DNA of 64,000 bases from Neocallimastix lanati (nom. inval.) (lineage: Eukaryota; Neocallimastigomycota; Neocallimastigomycetes; Neocallimastigales; Neocallimastigaceae). Below the pieces are notes generated by a model that had not been told where the DNA came from, searched no databases, and was given only the letters and a program-made list of their open reading frames with translations. The translations under genes were made by a program, and so were the position numbers. The DNA lies in NCBI GenBank assembly GCA_016946835.1, contig JACVTC010000068.1, positions 122,501 through 186,500 on the forward strand, in the 5' to 3' direction. Positions 49,601-57,510 of the stretch are shown here, piece by piece (within the stretch, counting starts at the first letter, position 1; every line of letters begins with the position of its first letter).

Positions 49601-50011
49601 AGAATTTTTATTAAAATTTGAATTATCATTTGACTTATTAGAATTATAAGTATTTAAATTATTTGAATTATTATTATTAGAATTATTATTAGAATTAATA
49701 TTAGAATTATTAATAAAATCATTATCATTATTACTATTAGTAGAATTATTAAAATTTTTATCAGTGGTACGCTTACGTAAGTGAGGATTAATTATTTTTC
49801 TATTAGGTACATCAACTTCAAAATTCGTTTGGTCTTCCATTTCCGGCTGTTTTTCATTTGTTTTAAAAGTACTTTTCTTAGCCGAATTGGATTTTGATTT
49901 TCTAATAGGTGTACCTGGAGGTAATTCTACACTTTTTCTTTTCACTGCGTCCACGTAATAATGTTTCCTATTTTTAGTGTTTTGGTTTAGGGGAGAGCAC
50001 TTACTCCCCAT
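46637..50011 (-). CDS. Pol of element C (protease, RT, RNase H end)
   Basis: A long frame of 1,124 residues starting at an ATG two bases after the Gag stop. An Asn-rich stretch (about 80-290) is followed by the linker AQLLDISPKARADLIKNL shared with element A. A retroviral-type aspartic protease region follows (about 405-520), then reverse transcriptase (about 650-850) and the end of RNase H with YEPGKRNYIADSLFR (about 960-985). The last ~140 residues are Lys/Asn-rich and match no integrase I know. Gag and Pol lie in different frames. Ty3 relatives use ribosomal frameshifting here, but with a stop and an ATG this close, reinitiation is also possible. It is part of a mobile element, not a host gene. 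Confidence 0.85.
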   Translation of the reverse strand: MGSKCSPLNQNTKNRKHYYVDAVKRKSVELPPGTPIRKSKSNSAKKSTFKTNEKQPEMEDQTNFEVDVPNRKIINPHLRKRTTDKNFNNSTNSNNDNDFINNSNINSNNNSNNNNSNNLNTYNSNKSNDNSNFNKNSNNSNKNNNISNKFNNISNNNSELNSFNTNKNSDILINNNSNKLNYNSNTNLINDSNKISDNNNSIKMNTNEESLLINSNNNKNFFNNNSNDFNNKILIDNKFNNLKNTNNDTLNNYSNSNQKLNNLNYSTDDFNPNDLNNFNKNLINPKELKVGTNKKKVRFNIKDPPDTRDHDEDTNNNNKNEKIEKHILLANKYSIEPYNLSKDLANTKCDITYAQLLDISPKARADLIKNLKLEKLKISSTMNIEDNFVYNYEYDEIKNNNNFKEDDLGIVLASVDNIENKLLIDSGSNSNLISVDYFNSLPGQYETVGICHGRICEALGDDTVTDAIVIRLNVLINTYSFYANFCVIDHNTNYFDLLIGLKTIADNYLFIHPMAKTLCRFTSYDSFDIITPLLENQEAELISCFVKYINPSKLINTLNYNDNININKSNNFTTDTRNKQIIEPEPQIIENAPQEENLSPTEYIQSQNFQSKIEGPFKPNISKLLMDFIDIVATSSEQLSPSKLKPHHIQLFQNAVPFKSRFYKLNRLKSDALKAELVKLINKGLIVPSYSAWSSPIVLVMKKNGKWRLCTDYRKLNAMTVPDSYSLPNIDEIFSSLDGAIIFSTLDLFSGYHQIRMAEDSIDLTSFTTKYGNFVYKVMPFGLTGAPATFQREMNRILFDLLGKCVFVFLDDILIFSNSFEEHLVHLKQVSEIFCKYEVKINIEKCCFFKEEVELLGHVVSNNGLKTINSKVNAVAKWLKPENISELRSFLGSVGYYRKIMNSVAMIAAPLYKLLRKNVPDIRENTHQDSYNKIETLLYTDHKTLMGLFSNKEPNNIRHIRRCITISTLRIKILYEPGKRNYIADSLFRIKINENKQDIKNNNKENNKLKDSTTPHIKTSNNKKISSLKIKKNFNFKNFIFQKLREKWWYIDNWKFSKIFYLFNDNMDSNKLQYNPNIWLNIKFNNLKLNQNKLKIFLIQLLQLKRNINKYHSNILANINSYIL

Positions 50012-50013
50012 TA

Positions 50014-51366
50014 CTAGTTTAAAGAACTAGTTTCGTCGGAGTTTTCTTCATTACTATTGCCATTACAATAGTTATTAAAATCGGGATTATGAAATTGAGA
50101 ATTATAGTAATTAAGGTTTCCATTAAAATTTTGATTATTATTAAAATTTTGATTATTATTAAAATTTTGATTGTTAAGTGGCTGATTATAGAAATTATAA
50201 TTATTAAGAGGCTGATTATTAAAATTTTGATTATTACTATAATTTGGATTATTATTATAACTTTGGTTATAGAATGGCTGATTATTATTAAAATTTTGAT
50301 TATTAAAATTTTGATTATTTAAATAAGTAAAGCCATTAAATTTATTATGTTTATTACTGTTCTTGTGACCATTATTTCTATTATTATTTCCGTTCCAATT
50401 TGGATTATTTAAATTAAAATTATTATTATTATTATTATTAGAATTATTAAAATTATTACTAGGAAAGTTATTAAAATTGTTTAAAGTAGGATTGAAATTA
50501 TTAAAATCGTTATTCATCTTAGAATCCATATATTTAAAGTATTGGAATTTAGCATAACCTGAACAGTCGGAGATTGAATGTCCTTTCTCATGACAAACTT
50601 TGCAAAAAGAAACTTTGTGTTTATTATTAAAATTAGAATTATTATGATTATTATTATTATTATTATTATAACCACTTAGATTATTATAATTAGAGGATCT
50701 ATTATAATTGGAATTTTTATTATTATTCTGAGTTTTCAATTTTAATTCATTCTCCATTTTGTCATAAAATTCTACAGCTTCCATTGTTTCTGATAGCGTA
50801 ATTTTCTTATTTTTAATTTCCGATTTTACACTACGCCACACAGCAGGTTTACTAATTATTGCATCTAAATAGTCATAAGAAGTAATTCTTAATTTGTATT
50901 CATCATTTAAATCATTATATAATTTCAGGTACTTCTGATTGAATTCTTTTACATCTTCTTGTTTATTAATCTTCATAGATTTTATTTCGTTAATAATATC
51001 ATCAGGATCTTTTTCTAATTTGTACGTTTTTAGCAATGCATCTCTCATTTGCTCAAGAGTAGGATAAACTAAGCGTCCGCTAGCATCCTTAGTTACTAAT
51101 GCTTGGATACTTTTGGAACCTTGACCTTGCACCTTCATACGACACCAATCATAAATATCAGTAAGACTAGTTATTTTTTGCATTCTAGTCCATGTAACGA
51201 ACTGGTCGTACCAACGCTCTACATCATGTTCCTTGTCTGTAACATTAATTATGGCTTGCAAGGACATGAAGCGTTGTTGTAAGAGCATCGCCTCATTAAA
51301 TTCCGACATTTTTCTTTTATTACGTATTTCAATAAGCTTTTCAAAAAATTCTTCAACGGATATCAA
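50014..51366 (-). CDS. Gag of element C
   Basis: A 450-residue frame. The first ~215 residues form a retrotransposon Gag core, with DVERWYDQFVTWTRMQ, PTLEQMRDALLKTYKL and FNQKYLKLYNDL. An Asn/Ser linker follows, and a single CCHC zinc knuckle, CKVCHEKGHSISDC, at about 255-268. The final ~160 residues are Asn-rich with repeats of NNQNFNN and NNNQNFN type. Gag would assemble the particle and bind the element's RNA through the knuckle. The frame looks whole. The Asn-rich tail recurs in the Gag remnant at 40,988-41,515, so it is a lineage trait rather than a local accident. Confidence 0.88.
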   Translation of the reverse strand: MISVEEFFEKLIEIRNKRKMSEFNEAMLLQQRFMSLQAIINVTDKEHDVERWYDQFVTWTRMQKITSLTDIYDWCRMKVQGQGSKSIQALVTKDASGRLVYPTLEQMRDALLKTYKLEKDPDDIINEIKSMKINKQEDVKEFNQKYLKLYNDLNDEYKLRITSYDYLDAIISKPAVWRSVKSEIKNKKITLSETMEAVEFYDKMENELKLKTQNNNKNSNYNRSSNYNNLSGYNNNNNNNHNNSNFNNKHKVSFCKVCHEKGHSISDCSGYAKFQYFKYMDSKMNNDFNNFNPTLNNFNNFPSNNFNNSNNNNNNNFNLNNPNWNGNNNRNNGHKNSNKHNKFNGFTYLNNQNFNNQNFNNNQPFYNQSYNNNPNYSNNQNFNNQPLNNYNFYNQPLNNQNFNNNQNFNNNQNFNGNLNYYNSQFHNPDFNNYCNGNSNEENSDETSSLN

Positions 51367-51591
51367 TTTAATATTTATTAAGGTTTAAAAAAAAAATTTT
51401 TTTTTTTTTTTTTTTTTTTCTTTTTTTTTTTTTTTTTAATTAATAATTCAATATAATTCAGTAAAGGCTATATTTAGTCAAGTGATTTAATAATACTTTA
51501 TGTAAATTTTATTATATCTTAAATTTAGAATAATATTTCTATTTTTAAAATTCAATATATTCACTATATAATAATATATTTAATAATAATT

Positions 51592-51845
51592 ATTGTGGTG
51601 TTGTTATTATTAGCACCAATTCCGACCAAAGTAACTATAATAGACGTATTGATTAGGGTCTTTCGCACAATAATAACAGTTCCGTCACCTTATTCACACG
51701 ATCTATGTTCCGTCACGTGCTTCAGGATCTTGTTATTACTGCCTAATATGCCCCTGGTGAGAATCAACACGGCTTGTCTATGCTGAGATACCTTGTTAAT
51801 TAGTTACTAATAAGAAAAGTATATTTCTATTAGCAACGCCACAAT
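51592..51845. other. G+C-richer island in C leader with inverted ends
   Basis: About 250 nt of mixed composition between pure A/T tracts, in the untranslated region between C's primer site and Gag. It is bounded by ATTGTGGTGTTG (51,592-51,603) and CAACGCCACAAT (51,834-51,845), a 12-bp inverted repeat with one mismatch. GTTCCGTCAC occurs twice inside. There is no convincing coding frame on either strand. It may be a structured packaging or translation signal of the element, or a small insertion. Confidence 0.6.
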
Positions 51846-51879
51846 AAAAAAAATTTTTTTTTTTTTTTTTTTTTTTTTT

Positions 51880-52122
51880 AATAAATATAAACATATATTA
51901 AAATATATTTATATATATAATACTATTTAATCAACTCTTTTAATAAATTTATATAAATATATATTACAATATATTTATATATAATATTATATAATTAATT
52001 TTTTTAATAAAATAATATAAATATATATTACAATATATTTATATATAATACTATATAATCAATTCTTTTAATAAATTTATATAAATATATTATACAATAT
52101 ATTTATATATAATACGATTAAT

Positions 52123-52130
<8 letters not shown>
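51880..52130. repeat. 63-bp repeat in C leader, about four copies
   Basis: CAATATATTTATATATAATA recurs at 51,968, 52,031 and 52,095, with a diverged copy near 51,899. The array lies between the island and the primer-binding-like site. Confidence 0.75.
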
Positions 52131-52163
<33 letters not shown>

Positions 52164-52414
52164 TATAAATATATATATGATATATTTATTTATAAAATAC
52201 TATTCAATTTAAAAAAAAAAAAAATATTTTTATAAAATTAATTTTTAAAATTAATTTTTAAATTTTTGAAATATGCGTTTTTTTTAAGAAAATTAAAAAT
52301 TATATTTTTATTATAAAATTCTCATTAAAAATTTTTTTTTTTTTTTTATTAATTTTTTTTTTTTTTAAAATAATTATTGGAAATAATTATATTCTTCTCC
52401 TCCTCTAAGAGAAC

Positions 52415-52428
52415 CGATATCTCCACCA
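52415..52428 (-). promoter_or_regulatory. Primer-binding-like site of element C
   Basis: TGGTGGAGATATCG on the minus strand, three bases inside the 5' LTR. It begins TGG, as expected for pairing with a tRNA 3'-CCA end. The identical 14 bases occur in the same place in element D. The tRNA is not identified. Confidence 0.7.
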
Positions 52429-52431
52429 AAA

Positions 52432-53128
52432 TGATAAAGTACGCCTTTGGTTCAAGTTCTCTTGTTGGGAGAAGTTTTATTTAAGTAGTTATTTAATTAT
52501 AAAATTTATTTATTTATTTAAAAATAATTATAAAATTAATTAATACATGTATTTAATATTTATCTTGAAAATATAAAATAATTATAATATAAATTTGGCA
52601 TAAAATTGTGCTGCAAAGAATAATTATAAAGAATTATTCTTGTTTTTATATTTGAAATTCATAATAAACTATTTAATTAATTAATTAATTCTTTTAGAGT
52701 AACTATTAAGTATTTAAAGTATTTAATATAAAAGTATAAAATAAAATATAAAATATTCATAAAATATTAATAAAAATATAAATTTATTATAATTAAATAT
52801 TAATATAAAATAATAATTATTAAAATAATTAAAAATATAATAAAATAAAATATTAAATATAAAAATAATAAAAATAATAAAAAGAAATTTATAAATTATT
52901 TCAATTTTTTAACATAACATAAAATTTATTACATAAATTTTATGTTTACATTAATTTTTATGTTCTTTCATAATTTTATGTCTTTACATAATTTTAATTT
53001 TCTCACGTTATTTTCGATCACGTTTTATTTATATCACGAGTTTGCAAATGATTTATTAATTTATTTTTATGTAATTATTAATAAAATAATTTATTAATAA
53101 TTAAAGTTTTTATTTACGTTTTATATCA
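52432..53128 (-). repeat. 5' LTR of element C
   Basis: 697 bp, minus-strand ends TGATATAAAACG and GTACTTTATCA; pairs with 45,495-46,188. Confidence 0.95.
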
Positions 53129-53286
53129 TAATATATAAAAATAATATAAATTAATTAATATAAAATAAAATAAAATAAACTTTAAATACATTATTAAACT
53201 ACATTAATTTCATTTCATACATTTGGTATACATTTTGTTTGTTTACATTTTCATAAAATTTATAATTTTATAATAATTCTTTATCA
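53129..53286 (-). repeat. 3' LTR of element D, proximal part
   Basis: Starts TGATAAAGAATTATTATAAA at 53,286 (minus strand) beside the purine tract, and matches 57,394 downward until cut at 53,129 by element C. Confidence 0.92.
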
Positions 53287-53415
53287 AGACTTCCTCCCTT
53301 AAGATATCGCTTTAGAGATATCTGAATAAAAGGAATAAAGTGTTAATAAAATTATTAAATTTTATAGTTTATAAAAAAAAATAAAAGAAAAAATGAATCA
53401 ATATTATATAAAGGC

Positions 53416-53463
<48 letters not shown>

Positions 53464-53670
53464 GGACTTTTAAATAATTGTTAAAGTTAGGAAAATTTTT
53501 CTTTTTAATCTTATAAATTTCTTTGATTAATGAAGTAATAAATTTTTAATTTTAATTTATAATTAAATTTTTACTAAAGGAAAAATTTTTTTTTTTTTTT
53601 TTTAAAAGAGAATATTTCCTTGGATCAACATAAAAATTTTGTGTAACTTAAATTGATAATAAGTATGGTT
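53287..53670 (-). other. 3' untranslated part and purine tract of D
   Basis: Minus-strand AAGGGAGGAAGTCT lies directly beside the LTR and would prime plus-strand synthesis. The rest is A/T-rich, with a T-tract at about 53,418-53,457. Confidence 0.7.
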
Positions 53671-56600
53671 TTACATCTTTGATATGTATATTTCTAATAT
53701 TTGGTTATCTTTCAAAGATTGTAAAACTAGAGTATTATATTTTGATGCTTTTAATACTTTAAAGGGTCCAATAAAGAAAGGATCTAACTTTTTCCTCGAT
53801 ATATATCTTACCAAGACTAAATCTCCAGGTTTATACTTTTGTAATATATTAAAAGCGGACTTTGATCTTTCTAACCAATATGAATGAGCATACTGAATAT
53901 TAGTTATGGCCTCTTTGACCCATTCTTGATGTCTAACAAAACGTCTTAGATTATATTCAAGGTCACTTTCATTTTCTTCTCTATCTAAGTCAGGAAGGGT
54001 AACACTTAAAGGCCAAAGATCTCTTCTACCGTATAGTAATTCAAAACTACCGAAACCCGTAACACTTGATTTGGAAGTTCTCAAAGCCCATAACGCTGAA
54101 GGAAGGCATTCATCCCATTTAACTTGCTGTTCGCAAAGGTGTCTAAGAACCTTGACAATTTCTCTATTAGCATTCTCTACTTGTCCGTTCGCTTCAGGAT
54201 GACGAGGACTTATAAAACGAATCCAGGAACCGTAAAGATCTACCATGGCTTTTGTAATGTCAAAAATAAATTGTCTTCCATTATCCGTAATTATTATTTC
54301 GGGAAGGCCATGTCTTGAAAAGACTTCTTGAAGGAACTTAATAACATCAGTAGCTTCAATAGTACTTGTTGCTTTAGCTTCTATCCATTTTGTAAAATAA
54401 TCAATTAAAACTATAATAAACTTGTTACCATTTTCAGTTGTAGTTAAAGGACCAACAATATCAAGTCCAACTCTGACAAAAGGTCTTTCTACTTGTGTAG
54501 GAATGATAGAAGTGGACTTTGGAATTGGGGAGGGTCTATAACATTGGCATTTTAAGCATGTTTTAACTACTTTTTCAACATCAGATTTAAGACCAGGCCA
54601 ATAGTAACATTCTTTGATACGAGCCAAAGTTTTAGATACACCCTCATGGCCGACAAGATGAGCTTTAACAACGATATCATGTTTAAGCGAATCATCTTCT
54701 ATAACTTCTAAAACTTTGTCAGACTTATCTTTAAAGACTAATTTACCATTAACAAAAGAGTAGTTTTTCTTCACATAGTTTAAAATGGGAGAAGGAATAT
54801 TATCAGAGAGAGGGTTATTAACATTAGAGATATTAACAATCGAGTTGATTGTTAAAACATTACCCGAAGGAAGGCGAGACAAAGCATCAGCGAATATGTT
54901 ATTTTTACCTTTTTCATATAAAAGATCAACTTTAAATTCGTTGAAGATAGAAATCCAACGGATGTGTCTATCACTTGAGGGAATACTAGATTTAAAATAA
55001 CCTAAAAGAGGTTTATGGTCAGTATATAATTTGACAGTAAAAGGAGAAGCGGAAATATATGGTCGAAATTTCTTGAGAGCAAAGATAACAGCAATTCCTT
55101 CTTTTTCAGTAACAGAATAGTTAATTTCGGCCTTTTTAAGACAACGACTATGAAAATAAATAGGAAATTCTTTATTATTGGATTCCGAAAATTGTAATAA
55201 AACAACACCAACAGCATAGGAAGAAGCATCAGTACGAATGATAAAAGGTAAATTAGGATCAGGATATTTGAGAATAGGTTGATGACATAATGAGTCACGT
55301 AAGAGGTTAAAAGCGTATGTATGATCTTCAGTCCAAATAAATTTAACTTTAGAACTTGTTAATTTATATAAAATATTTGAAATAGCAGCAAAATTAGGAA
55401 TAAATTTCCTGTAATAACCTACAAGGCCTAAAAATGATTGTAGTTGCGAAATGTTTGAAGGAATTTTCCATGAGGAAATAGCAAAGATTTTACAAGGCAT
55501 GGGTTTTAAACCTTCATCAGTTAAAACATGACCAAGTACTTCAACGGAATTTCGGCAAATTTTACATTTGTCAATATTTACAGAAAATTTATTTTCCCTT
55601 AAAATTGTAAAAACATGCTTTAAATCAATTAAATGTTGTTCAAAAGTAGGTGAGTACACAACAATATCATCTAAATAAACAAAAACGCATTTACCAATTA
55701 ATGGCATAAGTATTCTGTTCATTTCACGTTGAAATGAAGCAGGGGCATTGGTTAAACCAAAAGACATAACTACGAAACTGTAATTTCCAAATTTGGTAGT
55801 AAAAGAAGTTTTATCAACGTCTTCAGGATTCATAGGTATCTGATGATACCCCGAAAACAAATCTAAGGCGGAAAAAACATGTGCACCATGGACTGATTCT
55901 AATAATTCATCAATGAAGGGTAGGGCGTAGGCATCTTTAATAGTTATTTCGTTTAATTTCCTGTAATCGATGCACATACGCCATTCTCCATTTTTCTTTT
56001 TGACTAAAATAACTGGAAAAGCCCAAGGAGAATGAGAGGGAATAATTTTTTTATGTTTTAATAATTTAATTATTTCCTTTTTTAAAGCTATTGATTGATC
56101 CAAAGAAATTTTGTATGGTCTTAATTTAATAGGTGTATTTTTAAGTAAGGGTATACAGTGTGGTTCAGCGTTAGCTACCTTTATATTATCAATAGAATTA
56201 ATCAAAATATCGTCAAATTCTTTTATTAAATTTTTTAATTTTGGATGAAAAAGAAAATCATTTTTTATATCATAAAATAAAGAAATTTTTGCTATGACGT
56301 TTTCATTCTCTGGAATGTTAGTTGGTGTAGCAACACAAGTAGCTCCATTATCATTTTTCTTATATAAACAATCGTCATCAGGATCGATGTATAGTCTGTG
56401 TTCTTTTTGAGAACGTCTACCTAGAATAATATCATAACACATATCTTCGTCATTTAATATCCAGAACATAGTGTTAATTGTTAAGTTACCAAATTTTAGT
56501 GAAAGAAAAGTAACGTTATTTGAAGAAATAATTTGATTACAGGCTAATTTAAAATAAGCAATATTTTTTGTAATTAATTTATGATTTTTTTCTATTTTTT

Positions 56601-56772
56601 TATAAAAAGAAATATTAATGGCATTCACATTAGATCCAGTATCAATTAAAACTTTAGCAGAAGTATTGTCAACGGAACCTAGAACTGTTGCAATATCTAC
56701 TTTGTTTGTAACAAATATATGGTTTATTAAATCGCTATTACAATTTAAAGGATTCAAAGTGTCATCTTTCAT
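53671..56772 (-). CDS. Pol of element D (protease, RT, RNase H, integrase)
   Basis: An uninterrupted frame of 1,033 residues from the first ATG (56,772); an in-frame TTG at 56,814 would add 14 residues inside the primer site and is not favoured. Domains in order, approximate residues: retroviral-type aspartic protease (about 30-150), reverse transcriptase (about 200-420), RNase H (about 480-640), integrase zinc-binding part (about 705-745), integrase core (about 760-900) and a C-terminal part (about 950-1,033). The order RT-RNase H-integrase defines Ty3/gypsy. The frame looks whole. It is most similar to element B in this window. It is a mobile-element gene. Confidence 0.93.
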   Translation of the reverse strand: MKDDTLNPLNCNSDLINHIFVTNKVDIATVLGSVDNTSAKVLIDTGSNVNAINISFYKKIEKNHKLITKNIAYFKLACNQIISSNNVTFLSLKFGNLTINTMFWILNDEDMCYDIILGRRSQKEHRLYIDPDDDCLYKKNDNGATCVATPTNIPENENVIAKISLFYDIKNDFLFHPKLKNLIKEFDDILINSIDNIKVANAEPHCIPLLKNTPIKLRPYKISLDQSIALKKEIIKLLKHKKIIPSHSPWAFPVILVKKKNGEWRMCIDYRKLNEITIKDAYALPFIDELLESVHGAHVFSALDLFSGYHQIPMNPEDVDKTSFTTKFGNYSFVVMSFGLTNAPASFQREMNRILMPLIGKCVFVYLDDIVVYSPTFEQHLIDLKHVFTILRENKFSVNIDKCKICRNSVEVLGHVLTDEGLKPMPCKIFAISSWKIPSNISQLQSFLGLVGYYRKFIPNFAAISNILYKLTSSKVKFIWTEDHTYAFNLLRDSLCHQPILKYPDPNLPFIIRTDASSYAVGVVLLQFSESNNKEFPIYFHSRCLKKAEINYSVTEKEGIAVIFALKKFRPYISASPFTVKLYTDHKPLLGYFKSSIPSSDRHIRWISIFNEFKVDLLYEKGKNNIFADALSRLPSGNVLTINSIVNISNVNNPLSDNIPSPILNYVKKNYSFVNGKLVFKDKSDKVLEVIEDDSLKHDIVVKAHLVGHEGVSKTLARIKECYYWPGLKSDVEKVVKTCLKCQCYRPSPIPKSTSIIPTQVERPFVRVGLDIVGPLTTTENGNKFIIVLIDYFTKWIEAKATSTIEATDVIKFLQEVFSRHGLPEIIITDNGRQFIFDITKAMVDLYGSWIRFISPRHPEANGQVENANREIVKVLRHLCEQQVKWDECLPSALWALRTSKSSVTGFGSFELLYGRRDLWPLSVTLPDLDREENESDLEYNLRRFVRHQEWVKEAITNIQYAHSYWLERSKSAFNILQKYKPGDLVLVRYISRKKLDPFFIGPFKVLKASKYNTLVLQSLKDNQILEIYISKM

Positions 56773-56799
56773 TGAAGAAGAAGCCTCGGGTTCGATCAA

Positions 56800-56813
56800 C
56801 GATATCTCCACCA
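56800..56813 (-). promoter_or_regulatory. Primer-binding-like site of element D
   Basis: TGGTGGAGATATCG on the minus strand, two bases inside the 5' LTR, identical to the site of element C. In D the following bases include GATCGAACC, the complement of a T-loop-like GGTTCGATC, so pairing with the primer tRNA might extend further. That extension is speculative. Confidence 0.7.
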
Positions 56814-56815
56814 AT

Positions 56816-57394
56816 TGATAAACAAATTATAATAATAAATATAAAATGTTTATGCTGAAAGTTGTCTTTTAGTTCTTAACGTTAGATAAGAAGTTTTTAA
56901 CAACTTTTATTAATAAAAATTTATTTGTTTATTTTATTATATAAAAATAAACTTTTTATTAACACAAAACTATTTTTAATAAATAATTAAATAAAATTAA
57001 TTATTTTATATTTTAGTTATATTCTCTTTAATATAACTAAAAAAATATATTTTTGTTTATGTATTTATTTTATTTATTATAAAATAATATACAACTGGAC
57101 TTTTATTATTTATTTTCTCTTTTTCTTTTTTTTTAATAAAGTCTACTTTTCTAAATTATTTCTTAATTAAATTTTTATACTATAATTTTCATAATAATTT
57201 AAGTTTATAATATTAATATAATAATACAATAATAATTTATATAAAAATAATATAAATTAATTAATATAAAATAATATAAAATAAACTTTAAATACATTAT
57301 TAAACTACATTAATTTCATTTCATATATTTGGTATACATTTTGTTTGTTTACATTTTCATAAAATTTATATAATTTTATAATAATTCTTTATCA
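56816..57394 (-). repeat. 5' LTR of element D
   Basis: 579 bp; minus-strand ends TGATAAAGAATT and TTTGTTTATCA. A TATA-like AGTATAAAAATT lies near 57,171-57,183. Confidence 0.92.
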
Positions 57395-57399
57395 ATTAC

Positions 57400-57510
57400 A
57401 ATAAAAATTATTATTAAATATTCTTATTAAAAATCTTTTATTAATATCTAATATAATAAAAATTATTATTAAATATTCTTATAATCTTTTATTAATATCA
57501 AATATATTAA
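57400..57510. repeat. Inverted copies of the 54-bp minisatellite
   Basis: About two units reading CTTTTATTAATATC...AAATATTCTTA, the reverse complement of the array at 33,806-34,150. Element D's target duplication lies at the edge of this repeat, and similar sequence (ATTAAATATTCTTATTAATA) flanks D on the left at about 45,037-45,056. Confidence 0.7.

Larger units (their letters stand above)
45495..53128 (-). mobile_element. Ty3/gypsy retrotransposon C, nested in D's 3' LTR
   Basis: Minus-strand element with 5' LTR 52,432-53,128, primer-binding-like site 52,415-52,428, a ~1-kb leader with a G+C-rich island, Gag (51,366-50,014), Pol (50,011-46,637), an integrase-tail frame (46,615-46,211), a purine tract AAAGAAGGGACGAA next to the LTR, and a 3' LTR 45,495-46,188. 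The LTRs are about 99% identical by eye. TAAT stands on both sides of the insertion. Protease and reverse transcriptase are clear, RNase H is represented mainly by its end, and an integrase core was not recognised. The element therefore looks incomplete and would need help to move. Insertion into D's LTR shows it arrived after D. Confidence 0.9.
45060..57394 (-). mobile_element. Ty3/gypsy retrotransposon D (hosts nested element C)
   Basis: Minus-strand element with 5' LTR 56,816-57,394, primer-binding-like site 56,800-56,813, one long pol frame 56,772-53,671, a purine tract (about 53,300-53,287) and a 3' LTR split into 53,286-53,129 and 45,494-45,060 by element C. ATTAC stands on both outer sides (45,055-45,059 and 57,395-57,399), a 5-bp target duplication that confirms the boundaries. 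LTR ends are TGATAAAG...TTTATCA on the minus strand. The two LTRs look about 98-99% identical by eye, so insertion is recent. The pol frame looks whole. No Gag is recognised: protease follows the primer site almost directly. Whether it is naturally gag-less or reduced cannot be told from one copy. Confidence 0.9.

Noticed and set aside
51595-51786. 63-residue plus-strand frame in the leader of element C
   Set aside because: Lies antisense to the element inside a probable structured RNA region; no family resemblance.
56773-56814. TTG at 56,814 as start of D's pol
   Set aside because: It lies within the primer-binding-like site; the first ATG at 56,772 is the more likely start.
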